From Erythrobacter ramosus (GTDB lineage Bacteria; Pseudomonadota; Alphaproteobacteria; Sphingomonadales; Sphingomonadaceae), in contig NZ_WTYB01000001.1 of assembly GCF_009828055.1 (NCBI RefSeq), positions 26,001-90,000 of the forward strand: a stretch of DNA of 64,000 bases. The letters run 5' to 3'. The translations under genes were made by a program, and so were the position numbers. Shown here in pieces: positions 26,123 through 35,831 of this stretch; the stretch's first letter is position 1; each line of letters begins with the position of its first letter. The notes beneath the pieces are model-generated. The model was not told the origin of the DNA, did not search any database, and saw only the letters and a program-made list of their open reading frames with translations.

Positions 26123-27514
26123 ATGTCCACCGCCCCCACCATCGCACCCACCGTTCTGGCCGACCAGAAGAAGATCGGCATGGTCAGCCTAGGCTGCCCC
26201 AAGGCGCTCGTCGATTCCGAGCGGATTCTCACCCGCCTGCGCGCCGATGGCTATGCCTTTGCCGAGGATTATGCGGGCGCAGACGTCGTGCTGGTCAACA
26301 CCTGCGGCTTCCTCGATTCCGCCAAGGAAGAAAGCCTTGCCGCGATTGGAGAGGCCATCGCCGAAAACGGCCGTGTCATCGTGACCGGCTGCATGGGCGA
26401 GGAAGCCGACGCGATCCGCGCTGCCCACCCGCAGGTGCTCGCGATTACCGGGGCGCATCAGTACGAACAGGTGGTCGAGGCGGTCCATATCCATGCCCCG
26501 CCGAGCCAAGGCCCGTTCATCGACCTGATCCCGCAGCCGGACATCAAGCTCACCCCGCGCCATTACAGCTACCTCAAGATCTCCGAGGGCTGCAATCACT
26601 CCTGCGCCTTCTGCATCATCCCGGACCTGCGCGGCAAGCTGGCGAGCCGCCGGATCGATGCGTGCCTGCGCGAGGCAGAGAAGCTGGTCGCGGCGGGGAC
26701 CAAGGAACTGCTCATCATCTCGCAGGACACCAGCGCCTATGGGGTCGATATCCGCCACGAGACCCGCCAGTGGAAGGGTCGCGATGTCCGCGCGCACATG
26801 ACCGATCTGGCGCGCGAGCTGGGCGGCCTTCGCACGCCGGAAGGCCATGCGCCGTGGGTGCGGCTCCATTACGTCTACCCCTACCCCCATGTCGATCAGG
26901 TCATCCCGCTGATGGCCGACGGGCTGCTGACGCCCTATCTCGACATCCCCTTCCAGCACGCTAGCCCCAAAGTGCTGAAGCTGATGCGCCGCCCAGCGAA
27001 CGAGGCCAAGGTGCTTGAACGGCTGAAGTCGTGGCGCGCCATCTGCCCCGATATCGCCATTCGCTCCTCCTTCGTGGTCGGCTTCCCGGGTGAGACCGAG
27101 GAGGACTTCCAGTACCTGCTCGACTGGCTGGAGGAAGCCCAGCTTGACCGCGTCGGCGCATTCCGGTTCGAGCCGGTCGAAGGCGCGGCGGCCAATGCCC
27201 TGCCCGATCAGGTGCCCGAAGCGATCAAGGAAGAACGCTACGCCCGGATCATGGAAGTGACCGAGCGCATCAGCGCCGCCAAGCTCACCGCCAAGATCGG
27301 CCGCACGCTGCCTGTGATCATCGACGAGATCGGCGAGCCCGACGAAGACGGCGATATCGGCGCGACCGGGCGATCCCAGGCCGATGCGCCCGAGATCGAC
27401 GGGGCGGTGTATCTGCGCAACGTGCCGGAGACGCTGGCACCGGGCGACATCGTCGAAGCCACGATCGAGGATGCCGACGCGCACGACCTGTTCGGGGTGA
27501 TCGCAGCGCGCTGA
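26123..27514 (+). CDS. rimO: Ribosomal protein S12 methylthiotransferase RimO
   Basis: RimO is a radical-SAM enzyme that methylthiolates an Asp of ribosomal protein S12. The 463-residue protein has the UPF0004 domain ([19 protein letters not shown], then NTCGF and TGCMGEE, giving the three Cys of the auxiliary cluster). The radical-SAM motif CxxxCxxC is in [14 protein letters not shown], and a C-terminal TRAM domain completes it. The ATG at 26123 is the only start compatible with the conserved N-terminus. The 277 bp after it hold no recognised gene. Confidence 0.96.
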   Translation: MSTAPTIAPTVLADQKKIGMVSLGCPKALVDSERILTRLRADGYAFAEDYAGADVVLVNTCGFLDSAKEESLAAIGEAIAENGRVIVTGCMGEEADAIRAAHPQVLAITGAHQYEQVVEAVHIHAPPSQGPFIDLIPQPDIKLTPRHYSYLKISEGCNHSCAFCIIPDLRGKLASRRIDACLREAEKLVAAGTKELLIISQDTSAYGVDIRHETRQWKGRDVRAHMTDLARELGGLRTPEGHAPWVRLHYVYPYPHVDQVIPLMADGLLTPYLDIPFQHASPKVLKLMRRPANEAKVLERLKSWRAICPDIAIRSSFVVGFPGETEEDFQYLLDWLEEAQLDRVGAFRFEPVEGAAANALPDQVPEAIKEERYARIMEVTERISAAKLTAKIGRTLPVIIDEIGEPDEDGDIGATGRSQADAPEIDGAVYLRNVPETLAPGDIVEATIEDADAHDLFGVIAAR

Positions 27515-27791
27515 GTCGCAGCCCGCCTCCAGCAGGCCGGGGCCGGGTTGTTGGAGACACATGAGACACTGTCCAGGAACGCAAAATCCTCCCGCCCAAA
27601 AGGCACGCGCACGCGCAGGGTGATTGACCGGTTCAAACATCAGGCCTGCACCGTAGCGCGGCGTCGGCCAGTAGGAAATTCGTGCGGACGGGCCGAGGCG
27701 CCGTTAACCCCTCCCGCCGCGCCGTCCCCGCAAGGGACGCAAACCGGTTAGCCTCTGGCAAGCTAACGGCTGACAGGGCATAACCTGCCCC

Positions 27792-28625
27792 ATGATCCGG
27801 ATTCTCGCAGCCTCGCTTGTTCTTGTCGCAACCCCCTGTGTGGTGGCAGCGCAAACCACCGCCGGTCAAACCGGCGATGCCGCCGAGGCGGTTGCGGCCG
27901 AGGCGACCGGCACGTTCGAGCAGGTCGATCCCGATAGCGACTTGCCTTCGGCTGACGAAGCGGCAGCAGCCTATGCTGGCCTTCCGCCCCTTACGGCGGA
28001 CGAGGCGCCCGCGATGGTGGCCGCGCCCGCACTCAAGCCCGAGCCTCCCCGCGGCCCGGCCGTGCGGATGATCGCCAATGAGGTCGCACAGCCGCTCCCC
28101 GCAGCAGCGCCCGCACCTGCGCCCGCGCCCGCGCTCACTCCGGCGGCTCTCACCCGCAATGATCCTTTCGTCATCAAGTCGATCCTGCCGATCGAAGGCA
28201 GCATCCGCTATGGCGACTGGTTCTGGGATGAAAGCGCCGCGCCGCGCACGGGCAAGCTGGTCATCACTGTCGATCTCGAAGCTCGGGTCATCAGCGCCTT
28301 TCGTGACGGGCACGAAATCGGCACCGCCGTGGTGCTGGTCGGCACGCAGGATCACCCCACCCCGCTCGGCAGTTTCCCGATCCTGACCAAGGAGAAGGAT
28401 AACGTCTCGGAGAAGTACAACAACGCCCCGATGCCGCACACGCTGCGCCTGACTTGGGACGGGATCGCGATCCACGGCTCGCCGGTGATGAACGGCTATG
28501 CCAGCCACGGCTGCATCGGCGTGCCGGACGAATTCGCCGCCAAGCTGTTCGCCGCCGCCAAGCGCGGGGACAAAGTGATCATCACGCGCGGCAAGATGAT
28601 CGGGATTGGCGACAAGGTAATGTGA
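27792..28625 (+). CDS. L,D-transpeptidase (YkuD domain), exported
   Basis: The 277-residue protein has an N-terminal signal peptide (to about AAQ, residue 20), an Ala/Pro-rich linker and a YkuD catalytic domain in the C-terminal half. The active-site pattern is visible: HGSPVMNGYASHGCIGVP, with Cys as nucleophile. Such enzymes make 3-3 peptidoglycan cross-links or anchor proteins to the wall in the periplasm. Confidence 0.9.
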   Translation: MIRILAASLVLVATPCVVAAQTTAGQTGDAAEAVAAEATGTFEQVDPDSDLPSADEAAAAYAGLPPLTADEAPAMVAAPALKPEPPRGPAVRMIANEVAQPLPAAAPAPAPAPALTPAALTRNDPFVIKSILPIEGSIRYGDWFWDESAAPRTGKLVITVDLEARVISAFRDGHEIGTAVVLVGTQDHPTPLGSFPILTKEKDNVSEKYNNAPMPHTLRLTWDGIAIHGSPVMNGYASHGCIGVPDEFAAKLFAAAKRGDKVIITRGKMIGIGDKVM

Positions 28626-28693
28626 TCGAAAAGGTCCCTCCCTGCTCCGCAGGGACGGGGGGAGTCGAGTTCCACCCGCCATGCCATCTGTCT

Positions 28694-28778
28694 CCCCGCC
28701 CCGGACCTGATCCGGGGCCCCGCTTTTTCTCGAGCACCCGATAGGCAGCTGGACCCCGGGTCAAGCCCGGGGCGGGGG
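28694..28778. repeat. REP-like inverted pair, CCCCGG family
   Basis: Two GC-rich hairpins face each other: CCCCGGACCTGATCCGGGG on the left and CCCCGGGTCAAGCCCGGGG on the right, both with five-base loops. Outer CCCCG heads point away from each other. The pair lies between the convergent L,D-transpeptidase and tilS genes and ends seven bases from the tilS stop, so it may also act as a terminator. Confidence 0.8.
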
Positions 28779-28784
28779 ATGTTT

Positions 28785-29789
28785 TCAATTTACAATGCCC
28801 CGCGCAGGCTCCGGCCGGAACCGCCAGACGCGCATGGGGACGCCGACCTTTTCCACCCGCTCTACCCCCGGCACTGCCAACACTCCGCCCAATGAGGCGT
28901 TCTCGCCTGCCCAAAGCCGATCCCATGCCCGCGCCGCCTCGGCGCGGGTGGCATGGCCGCCGAGCGCGGCGATGATCTTGCAGATCGTCTCGATCGCGAT
29001 GACGCGCGGGACATTGGCGCAGTAGGTGTAGCCCAGCCCGCCCGGCGCGGCGTCATCGCGCATCACCATTTCGTGCCAGTCGAGTTCCGCATACCATTCG
29101 AGCGCCTGCCAGCCTTCAGCCAGATGCGCGGCGCTGGTCGCCAGCGCGACCGGATCGAGCCAGTCCGCCTCGGCCAGTTGTGCGCGCAAGCGGGCGCGGT
29201 CGAAGGCGGGATTGGTGTTGGAGGGGTCAGCGGCAGGCGTGATCCCGGCGGCGGCAACCATCGCGGCCAGCTCTGCCTTGCGCCAGCTTAGCAGCGGGCG
29301 CAGCAGGGTGATCTCACTCTCCGCGATGGTTGAGCGGGCGCGCACCCCTGCCAGCCCTGCCAGCCCGCTCCCCCGGTTGAGGCGCATCAGCAAGGTCTCG
29401 GCCTGATCATCGGCGTGATGCGCCGTGGCAACCGCGCCCAGTCCCTTGTCCTTCGCCCACCTCGCCAAAGCCGCGTAGCGCACGGCGCGGGCCTGCGCCT
29501 GAAGGTTACCGGGGGCGAGCGTGACGGCAAGCTGCGTGAAGGGAATGCCGCGCTCCCCCGCGATCCGTTCAACCAGCGCGACTTCGCCTGCAGCCTCGGG
29601 CCGCAAGCCGTGATCGATGCTGCACACTGCGATCTCACCCGGCAGGGCTTCGTGCGCGAGCAGCAGCAGCGCCAGACTATCCGGCCCGCCCGAAACTGCG
29701 AGGCCCAGCGGGCCGCTACGCGTGTCCTCAGGCCACAGCGCTGCCAGATCGGCAGCGAAGCGCCGAGGCGCTTTGGCGCTTAGCTGCAC
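28785..29789 (-). CDS. tilS: tRNA(Ile)-lysidine synthase
   Basis: TilS makes lysidine at position 34 of tRNA-Ile(CAU) so that it reads AUA. The 334-residue protein has the ATP PP-loop SGGPDSLAL (about residues 34-42), then SIDHGLRPEA and HHADDQAETLLMR, which are typical TilS motifs. The large C-terminal domains of E. coli TilS are reduced here, as in many alphaproteobacteria. The start overlaps the cpoB stop by 10 bp. Confidence 0.94.
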   Translation of the reverse strand: MQLSAKAPRRFAADLAALWPEDTRSGPLGLAVSGGPDSLALLLLAHEALPGEIAVCSIDHGLRPEAAGEVALVERIAGERGIPFTQLAVTLAPGNLQAQARAVRYAALARWAKDKGLGAVATAHHADDQAETLLMRLNRGSGLAGLAGVRARSTIAESEITLLRPLLSWRKAELAAMVAAAGITPAADPSNTNPAFDRARLRAQLAEADWLDPVALATSAAHLAEGWQALEWYAELDWHEMVMRDDAAPGGLGYTYCANVPRVIAIETICKIIAALGGHATRAEAARAWDRLWAGENASLGGVLAVPGVERVEKVGVPMRVWRFRPEPARGIVN

Positions 29790-30778
29790 TTCACCTTGGC
29801 GAGGCTGTTCCTGTATTCATCAGCCAAGCGACCGGTCGCGACCAGCGGATAGGTCTCACCAAATTCGGCGAGCGCGATGCAGGCCTTGCGGGTGTCATTC
29901 TTCGCGATCATCGCCTTGCCGAGATAGAGCAGGCTGTCCGGCGCGCGGTCGCCCGCCTTGTTGGCCTGATAGTTCCTGAGGAACCAGCGCGCGGCTTCAT
30001 CCGGCAGATTGTCGTCGAGGAACGCGCGGCCCAGCAGGTTGCGGCCAAAGCTGATGCGCGGATGGCTGGGATATTGTTCGACAAACTTGGTGAGCTGCTG
30101 GCGCGCTTCGGGGAAGAACCCGGCGCTCCACAGGCGGAACCCGTAGGAGTATTCATCATCCCCGGCGTCTTCCGTTTGCGGCTTCGTGATCGCCTGCACG
30201 GCAGCGAGGCGCGAAGCGCTCGGCGCGGCGACGCTGGCTGCGGGCGCAGGCGTCGGCGCGGTCTGCACCGGCGGGCGCACGGCGGGGAGAGTGGTGGAAG
30301 GCGCACTGGTTGGGGCAGGCTGAAACGCCGGGAGCGTGGCGGCAGACGGCGGCGTGGTGGTGATCGGCATATTGGCCGCCGTCTCCAGCGCGGCGAGCCG
30401 CAGTTCCATCTGTGAGAGCGCGTTAGCCTGTTCCTCAGAACGGGCGGTCAACCCGCGCAGCTGCGTCTCCAGCGTGTCGAGCCGCACGAGGATATCGGTC
30501 ACCGCCGTGCTGGACGGGGCAGCGGTGGAAGACGTCGTCGTCGGCGCGGCCGGATCGCCACCGGGGCCGATCTGCGGTTCAAAGAAACGACCATCCCCGC
30601 CGGGGAAGACCTTGCGCTGAAGCGCACGCACTTCGGCCTCGATCTTGCGGATGCGGGCGTCCGCCGTGCTGTCCTGCGCCAAGGCGGGCGCAGGCGCGGT
30701 CACCACCGTGGCGGTGCCAGCGGCAAGCAGCATCGCACCGGCAAGGCGCAGAGCGGGGGTTCGCAGGATGGGGGTCAT
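29780..30778 (-). CDS. cpoB: Cell division coordinator CpoB (YbgF-like)
   Basis: The 332-residue periplasmic protein has a signal peptide (to ALAQ, residue 35), an N-terminal coiled coil, a long Pro/Thr/Ala-rich linker and C-terminal TPR repeats (about 215-330, with EYSYGFRLWSAGFFPEARQQ). This is the CpoB layout; CpoB ties PBP1B and Tol-Pal action at the septum. Other tol-pal genes are not adjacent. Confidence 0.85.
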   Translation of the reverse strand: MTPILRTPALRLAGAMLLAAGTATVVTAPAPALAQDSTADARIRKIEAEVRALQRKVFPGGDGRFFEPQIGPGGDPAAPTTTSSTAAPSSTAVTDILVRLDTLETQLRGLTARSEEQANALSQMELRLAALETAANMPITTTPPSAATLPAFQPAPTSAPSTTLPAVRPPVQTAPTPAPAASVAAPSASRLAAVQAITKPQTEDAGDDEYSYGFRLWSAGFFPEARQQLTKFVEQYPSHPRISFGRNLLGRAFLDDNLPDEAARWFLRNYQANKAGDRAPDSLLYLGKAMIAKNDTRKACIALAEFGETYPLVATGRLADEYRNSLAKVKCS

Positions 30779-30904
30779 GGCGCGTCAGGCTCCCTGTCTA
30801 TGGCCGCGCATCTTGGCGCGGCGCACATGAACGTGTTCCGAATCCCTGCCTTGTGCGGGCTCTCAAGTCGAGAGCGGCACAGGGCCTAATCAACGGGAAA
30901 AGGG

Positions 30905-31891
30905 TTAACCGCGCGGTGAAGGCGCCGATTCGCCCGCTGGCGCGGGATTGCTGGCGGCGGCGGGACCGGTTTGCCGCGCTGCCGCAGCTTCTGCCGTCGG
31001 CGCTGACGGGTTGGCTGTCGCAGTGCGCTGCGTGGTGGTGGGTCGGGACGGAGCGGGCGAGCGCGCTTGCGGCAAGGCAGCGGCCTGATCCGCCGGAGCT
31101 GCCACGCGCGCCAGCAGCGCTGCGGCCGAAACCTGCACGCCCGAGATCGTCTCGGGCCGGTCGGAAATCTTGGCGACCGCTTGCCCGCCAACTGTCACCG
31201 ACAGCGCATCGGGACGTCCGGTGTTGATTCGGGGATCGGTAGCCGCAGCCGGAACCGTGACCGCCTCGCCCTGCTTGAGCGTGCGTTCGAGCAGTCGCTC
31301 CCCGCCTTCTTCATACAGCCGCACCCAGACGCCATCCTCCAGCGCGGTCAGCACCACCGGGCCGCTCGTAGCGGGGGTTGGGGATACGGCAGGCTTGGCC
31401 GCAACTGCTGCGGCGCTGGCCGCAGGCTCGGGGGAAAGCAGCGAGCCAGGCTCAGTCCCGGCGGCGAAATAGGTGTTGAAGAAAGCGAAGGCGCCGATGG
31501 CCAGCACCAGCACCGCAGCCGCCGCAGCCCAGGCGAGCCCTGACGAGGGCAAGCGCGCCGGATCGCCCGGCTCCATGTCGCCCGACGGGACCGAGCGCCG
31601 CATCGATCCATCGGCGAGCTCTGCCCGCACGGCATCGGTGATGACCGCAGGATCCAGCCCGACTGCCTTGGCGAAAGTGCGCGAAAAGCCGATCGCATAG
31701 GCGCGGCTGGGCAGGCTTCCGAAATTGTCGTCTTCGATCGCTTCGAGATGGCGCAGCGGGATGCGGGTTTCGGCAGCGACCTGCGAAAGGTCGAGCCGCA
31801 AGGCCTCCCGCGCCGCGCGCAAGGTTGCGCCCGGCCCGTGAAGGGGCAATTCCGGCGCATTACTGGCGCTGGTGTGATTTTCGCTGTCCAT
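30905..31891 (-). CDS. RodZ-like HTH and DUF4115 membrane protein
   Basis: The 328-residue protein has an N-terminal Cro-like HTH (residues 20-88, with LSQVAAETRIPLRHLEAIED), one transmembrane helix (about 119-141) and a periplasmic DUF4115 domain (about 188-262, with GVWVRLYEEGGERLLERTL). RodZ links MreB to the cell wall machinery. The C-terminus is a low-complexity Pro/Ala/Thr tail. The gap 31892-32041 has no gene. Confidence 0.87.
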   Translation of the reverse strand: MDSENHTSASNAPELPLHGPGATLRAAREALRLDLSQVAAETRIPLRHLEAIEDDNFGSLPSRAYAIGFSRTFAKAVGLDPAVITDAVRAELADGSMRRSVPSGDMEPGDPARLPSSGLAWAAAAAVLVLAIGAFAFFNTYFAAGTEPGSLLSPEPAASAAAVAAKPAVSPTPATSGPVVLTALEDGVWVRLYEEGGERLLERTLKQGEAVTVPAAATDPRINTGRPDALSVTVGGQAVAKISDRPETISGVQVSAAALLARVAAPADQAAALPQARSPAPSRPTTTQRTATANPSAPTAEAAAARQTGPAAASNPAPAGESAPSPRG

Positions 31892-32041
31892 GACCCGGGT
31901 CCGCGCCTTCTTCTCGAGGCGTTGAGTGTAAGAGTGTTGGTGAATTGTCCTTGAACGGGACTCACCCGCTCAGGGGTGTCCTGTCAAGCAGCGCCATAAC
32001 ACGCCAGCGCGCATGGCGCACGCTTCTCCGCAAGGCGGGTG

Positions 32042-34312
32042 TCAATCGTACTCGATATCGCGCGCATCGGCCCAGGCCGACAATTCTTTGCGCAGGTTCA
32101 GCGAAGGATCGGCGAGCCAGCCGGTCATCGCTGCGGTCAGCTCGGCAAGATCGACCTTGCGCACCAATTCCTTGATCGGGCCGACGGCGGCAGGCGTGAT
32201 CGAAAGCCGGCGATAGCCGATGCCCAACAAGGCCAGCGCTTCCAACCGACGCCCGCCCATTTCACCGCACACGCCGATATCGACCGCGCTGCCGACAGCG
32301 TTCTGCATCACCCGCCGCAGGAACCGGAGGATCGAGGTGCTGAGCCAGTCATACCGCTCGGCCAGCTTGGGGTTGGCCCGGTCGGCGGCGAACAGGAACT
32401 GGGTGAGATCGTTGGTGCCGATCGACAGGAAGCTCAGCTTGGGCAGCAGCAGATCGAGCACTTCGGCAAGCGCGGGCACTTCGAGCATCGCGCCGAACAG
32501 GATCCGTTCGGGCAGCAGCTTCTTCTGGGCGCGCAGGTAGATCAGCTGTTCATCGAACACGGCCTTGGCCGCATCAAACTCCCACGGTTCGCTGACCATC
32601 GGGAACATCACATAGAGCGAGCGTCCGCCCGCCGCCTCGAGCAGCGCGCGCGCCTGAATTTTCATCAGGCCTTCGCGTTCCAGCGCAAGGCGCAGCGCGC
32701 GCCAGCCCATCGCGGGGTTTTCATCCTGCGCGGCAATCTCGGATGCGAGATAGGGCACCGACTTGTCACCGCCGATATCGACCGTACGGAAGATCACCGG
32801 CTTGTCACCCGCCGCATCCAGCACATCGCGGTAAAGCCGCAACTGACGTTCCCGCTGCGGCAGGGTGGCGGAGACGAGGAACTGGAATTCGGTGCGGAAC
32901 AGGCCGACGCCGTCCGCGCCGGTCATCGCCAGCGCGCTCATGTCATCGCGCAGGCCAGCGTTCATCATCACCTGAATGCGGGTGCCGCAGCGGGTGAAGG
33001 GCTCCACGTCGCGCAAGCTCGCATAGGCCGCCTGCTTTTCGCGGCTCTTGGCGAACCGCGCCTGAAACGCATCGGCAACCTGCGGCAGCGGGCGGATGAT
33101 GGCATTGCCGACCGTGGCATCAAGCAGGATTTCATCGCCTTCGCGGATCGTGCCGCGCACCGCTTTGGTGCGGCCGATCACCGGCACGTTCATCGCCCGC
33201 GCCACGATCACCACATGCGCGGTGAGCGAGCCTTCTTCGAGGATTACGCCCTTCAGCCGCCGCTTGTCATATTCGAGCAGTTCTGCCGGGCCGAGATTGC
33301 GCGCGATCAGGATCGTGTCGCGCCGTAGCCCTTGCGAAGCTGCGGTGCCCACCTGCCCTGCGACGATCCGCAACAGCCGGTTCGCCAAATCCTCCAGATC
33401 GTGCATCCGGTCGGCGAGCAGCGCATCGTCGATCTCGCGCATCCGCATCCGGGTGTGCTGCTGCACACGCTCGATTGCGGCTTCGGCGGTCAACCCGCTG
33501 TCGATGGCTTCGTTGATGCGCCGCGACCATCCTTCGTCGTAGGCAAACATCTTGTAGGTTTCGAGCACCTCCTCATGCTCGCCACCCGCGCCGAATTCGG
33601 CCTGGCTGGCGAGCGTGTCGATCTGCTCGCGCATCTTGTCGAAGGCGCGGTACACCCGCTGACGCTCGGCCTCGGTATCCTCGGCCATGACCTGCGTGAT
33701 CTCAACGCGCGGCTGGTGATAGACCGCATGGCCAGCGCCCAGCCCCTTCACCAGCGTCAGGCCGGTCAAGGTCTGCGGCCCGGTCTGCTCCTGCGTCAGC
33801 CCGCGCGCCTCTTCTTCGTCGACCAGTTCGGCGTTGGCGATCAGCTCGCTCAGCACCATCGCCGTGGTCTGGAGCGCTTCGATCTCGACCTCTTCGTAGC
33901 GGCGCGGCTCGACATGCTGGACGCACAGAACGCCCACCGCACGGGCGCGGTAGACGATCGGGACACCGGCAAAGGAGTGGAACTTCTCCTCGCCCGTTTC
34001 GGGGCGGTACTGGAAATCGGGATGGGCCTTGGCCTCGGCCAGGTTCAACGTCTCGACCTTTTGCGCAATCGCGCCGGTCAGCCCTTCGCCGATGGCCATA
34101 CGGGTGACGTGCACCGCGCTCTGGTTGAGGCCGCGGGTCGCGAACAGCTCCAGCATGCCTTCGCGCAAAAGGTAGATCGAGCAGACCTCGCTCGACAGGC
34201 ATTCGCCGATGATCTCGACCACCTGATCAAGCTTGGCCTGCGCGTGCAACCGCGAGGCCATCACCTCGGTCAGGCGGGTCAGGATCTGGCGAGCGGCGGC
34301 TGCGGCGGTCAT
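32042..34312 (-). CDS. ptsP: PEP-protein phosphotransferase PtsP (EI-Ntr)
   Basis: The 756-residue protein has an N-terminal GAF domain (about residues 10-165), an HPr-binding helical part, the phospho-His domain (EEGSLTAHVVIVARAMNVP, His active site) and a PEP-binding TIM barrel ending with VCGEMGG and the conserved LLGIGYRRLS. It starts the nitrogen PTS phosphate relay to NPr and EIIA-Ntr. ATG at 34312 is chosen; the codon before it is GTG and could also be used. Confidence 0.94.
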   Translation of the reverse strand: MTAAAAARQILTRLTEVMASRLHAQAKLDQVVEIIGECLSSEVCSIYLLREGMLELFATRGLNQSAVHVTRMAIGEGLTGAIAQKVETLNLAEAKAHPDFQYRPETGEEKFHSFAGVPIVYRARAVGVLCVQHVEPRRYEEVEIEALQTTAMVLSELIANAELVDEEEARGLTQEQTGPQTLTGLTLVKGLGAGHAVYHQPRVEITQVMAEDTEAERQRVYRAFDKMREQIDTLASQAEFGAGGEHEEVLETYKMFAYDEGWSRRINEAIDSGLTAEAAIERVQQHTRMRMREIDDALLADRMHDLEDLANRLLRIVAGQVGTAASQGLRRDTILIARNLGPAELLEYDKRRLKGVILEEGSLTAHVVIVARAMNVPVIGRTKAVRGTIREGDEILLDATVGNAIIRPLPQVADAFQARFAKSREKQAAYASLRDVEPFTRCGTRIQVMMNAGLRDDMSALAMTGADGVGLFRTEFQFLVSATLPQRERQLRLYRDVLDAAGDKPVIFRTVDIGGDKSVPYLASEIAAQDENPAMGWRALRLALEREGLMKIQARALLEAAGGRSLYVMFPMVSEPWEFDAAKAVFDEQLIYLRAQKKLLPERILFGAMLEVPALAEVLDLLLPKLSFLSIGTNDLTQFLFAADRANPKLAERYDWLSTSILRFLRRVMQNAVGSAVDIGVCGEMGGRRLEALALLGIGYRRLSITPAAVGPIKELVRKVDLAELTAAMTGWLADPSLNLRKELSAWADARDIEYD

Positions 34313-34407
34313 CACCGTGCAGGTCTATTCATTCCGCACGACAAATGCAAAAGCCCAGATTGCAGCACACCGCCCGTCAGGGGCGTCAGGTGGACAATCC
34401 GTGCCGC

Positions 34408-34575
34408 TCAGCAGGCGGCAATTTCTTCCTTCAATCGCAATTTCTGCTTCTTGAGGGCCTGGATCATCGCGGTGTCGGGCACGGGCCGGGCCATTTCATC
34501 GCGCAACCGGGCTTCAAGGCCGGCATGCTTGCTCTGAAGGGCGTGGAGGTGTGACAACACTGCGGTCGATGCCAT
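34408..34575 (-). CDS. DUF465 (YdcH-like) small protein
   Basis: This 55-residue gene is short and easily missed. It reads MASTAVLSHLHALQSKHAGL, then an acidic helix, then IQALKKQKLRLKEEI, the DUF465 pattern of two helices with a KKxKLRLKEEI end. It lies 95 bp upstream of ptsP on the same strand. The function is unknown. Confidence 0.85.
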   Translation of the reverse strand: MASTAVLSHLHALQSKHAGLEARLRDEMARPVPDTAMIQALKKQKLRLKEEIAAC

Positions 34576-34882
34576 TATGCGTTCTCCTATCCAAGCGGGG
34601 GGATGCCCCCGGAAAGGCGACTCGGCAAACGAAGCGGCCGAGCCGCAGGTTTCATTGAAACCACAGGCAGCCTAGCTTGCAAAGCCCTGACACATCGTAA
34701 ATCGGTGCACCTGCCCGTGCGCGCGACGAACTGCGCAGACGGGCAGCGCAGACGGATCGCGCCAAAGCGGGGTGAAATCTGCACCTGCCATCTACCAAAT
34801 CGCCGCAGGAACGCGTAGCGCACGCCGTGCATTGGGCGCAGGCAGACATGCCGGCGGCAAAGTGGAAGGATCAGGGGCGAAC
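34576..34882. other. Intergenic gap between divergent DUF465 genes
   Basis: This 307-bp stretch should hold the promoters of both flanking genes. No tRNA, clear terminator, repeat or convincing -10/-35 pair was seen. An upstream extension of the right-hand gene is open but reads as basic, non-family sequence. Confidence 0.4.
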
Positions 34883-35092
34883 ATGACCGAGCAGGAGCTC
34901 AGGAAAAATCTTGAGTTGCTCAAGACCGAGCATCGCGACCTCGACGCCGCGATTGCCGCCTTGACCGAGGCGGCACGGGTCAGTGCATCAGCCGACATGC
35001 TCCAGATCGCCCGCCTCAAGAAGCGCAAGCTGCGGCTGAGGGACCAGATCGCGATTATCGAGGATACGCTGCTGCCCGATATCATCGCGTAG
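34883..35092 (+). CDS. DUF465 (YdcH-like) small protein, second copy
   Basis: The 69-residue protein is a two-helix DUF465 member: MTEQELRKNLELLKTEHRDL, a spacer, then ARLKKRKLRLRDQIAIIEDT. ATG at 34883 matches the family length; a longer open frame upstream adds unconserved residues. It is a divergent paralogue of the gene at 34408-34575. Confidence 0.85.
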   Translation: MTEQELRKNLELLKTEHRDLDAAIAALTEAARVSASADMLQIARLKKRKLRLRDQIAIIEDTLLPDIIA

Positions 35093-35168
35093 TTGTTTGC
35101 GGCTACATTTGGTGTAGCGGGACAACGCCTTCTGGTGTTTTTGATAAGAGCTTCTGGAGCACCTCAAC

Positions 35169-35540
35169 CTATCCGAGGGCGAGGCCGATCTCCGCAGCCT
35201 TTTGCCTGATAGCCCCTTTCGCGAGCTCGCCCATTAGGCCAATTGACCAGCTACCCAGCTGACCGGCCCCGCTCTTGGTCTTCTCCCAAATCTTCCCATC
35301 GCGAATGGTCTCAAGGAACTCGTGCCCATCCCACGTTAGAGTAAGGCCGGAAAACACGACCGCAGAGCCATGGGAGCGGCTGAATGGTTGCCTGAGCAAC
35401 CCAGCTTCCACCAAGAGGTGGGTGTGACCCTTTACAAGCTCCGGATCACGCCCGTCGATCAAGACCGCATCCCTCAGGTGCATTGGCGCAGCTTCAACAG
35501 CGAGAAGGATGTCTCGCACCAGATCCATATCTCTCTTCAT
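35169..35540 (-). CDS. DUF2513 domain protein
   Basis: The 123-residue protein starts MKRDMDLVRDILLAVE and contains a winged-helix-like middle with GHTHLLVEAGLL and LTWDGHEFLETIRDGKIWEK, the DUF2513 pattern. DUF2513 proteins are often found in prophages and mobile regions, but no other phage gene is nearby. The base composition is less GC-rich than the neighbours. Its ATG overlaps the stop of an upstream open fragment (ATGA). Confidence 0.85.
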   Translation of the reverse strand: MKRDMDLVRDILLAVEAAPMHLRDAVLIDGRDPELVKGHTHLLVEAGLLRQPFSRSHGSAVVFSGLTLTWDGHEFLETIRDGKIWEKTKSGAGQLGSWSIGLMGELAKGAIRQKAAEIGLALG

Positions 35541-35698
35541 GGCCCCGAGATTATCAGCTCCCGCGCCGGAGTCACCTTACCGTTTGCGCGATAGCTGAGA
35601 GAAGCCTCCTCCATCTCGAACCCCGCGAAGAGCTCGCGCACCTCTGGTCGGCCGTTCAGCGACAGAATGAAACGATCCTGATGCCCTCCTGAGAGGCA
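35537..35698 (-). pseudogene. Possible remnant gene upstream of DUF2513
   Basis: The minus-strand frame reads FILSLNGRPEVRELFAGFEM, then EASLSYRANGKV, then PARELIISGP and stops in an ATGA overlap with DUF2513. It reads like real protein but has no ATG, GTG or TTG start before the in-frame stop at 35699-35701, although AGGAGG lies near its start. It may be a truncated gene or one with a rare start. The rest of the gap to 35831 holds nothing recognised. Confidence 0.35.
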
Positions 35699-35831
35699 TC
35701 AGAACGACAAACCAACCATAGTTAATGGGCCAGCAATTCTGTGCCCTGCCGGGACGGATCCAAAAATTGCTTGGAAAGTAACCATAGCGATATGGCGGTG
35801 AGGCGCGCGGCGACGTAGCTTGCGGCGCAAT

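Noticed and set aside
26189..27640. 483-residue minus-strand ORF opposite rimO
   Set aside because: rimO on the other strand has all its motifs; the antisense translation shows no conserved domain.
32039..34537. Long plus-strand ORFs opposite ptsP
   Set aside because: ptsP is fully supported; these are composition artefacts.
34772..34882. Longer start for the plus-strand DUF465 gene
   Set aside because: The added residues are basic and unlike the family; ATG 34883 gives normal length.
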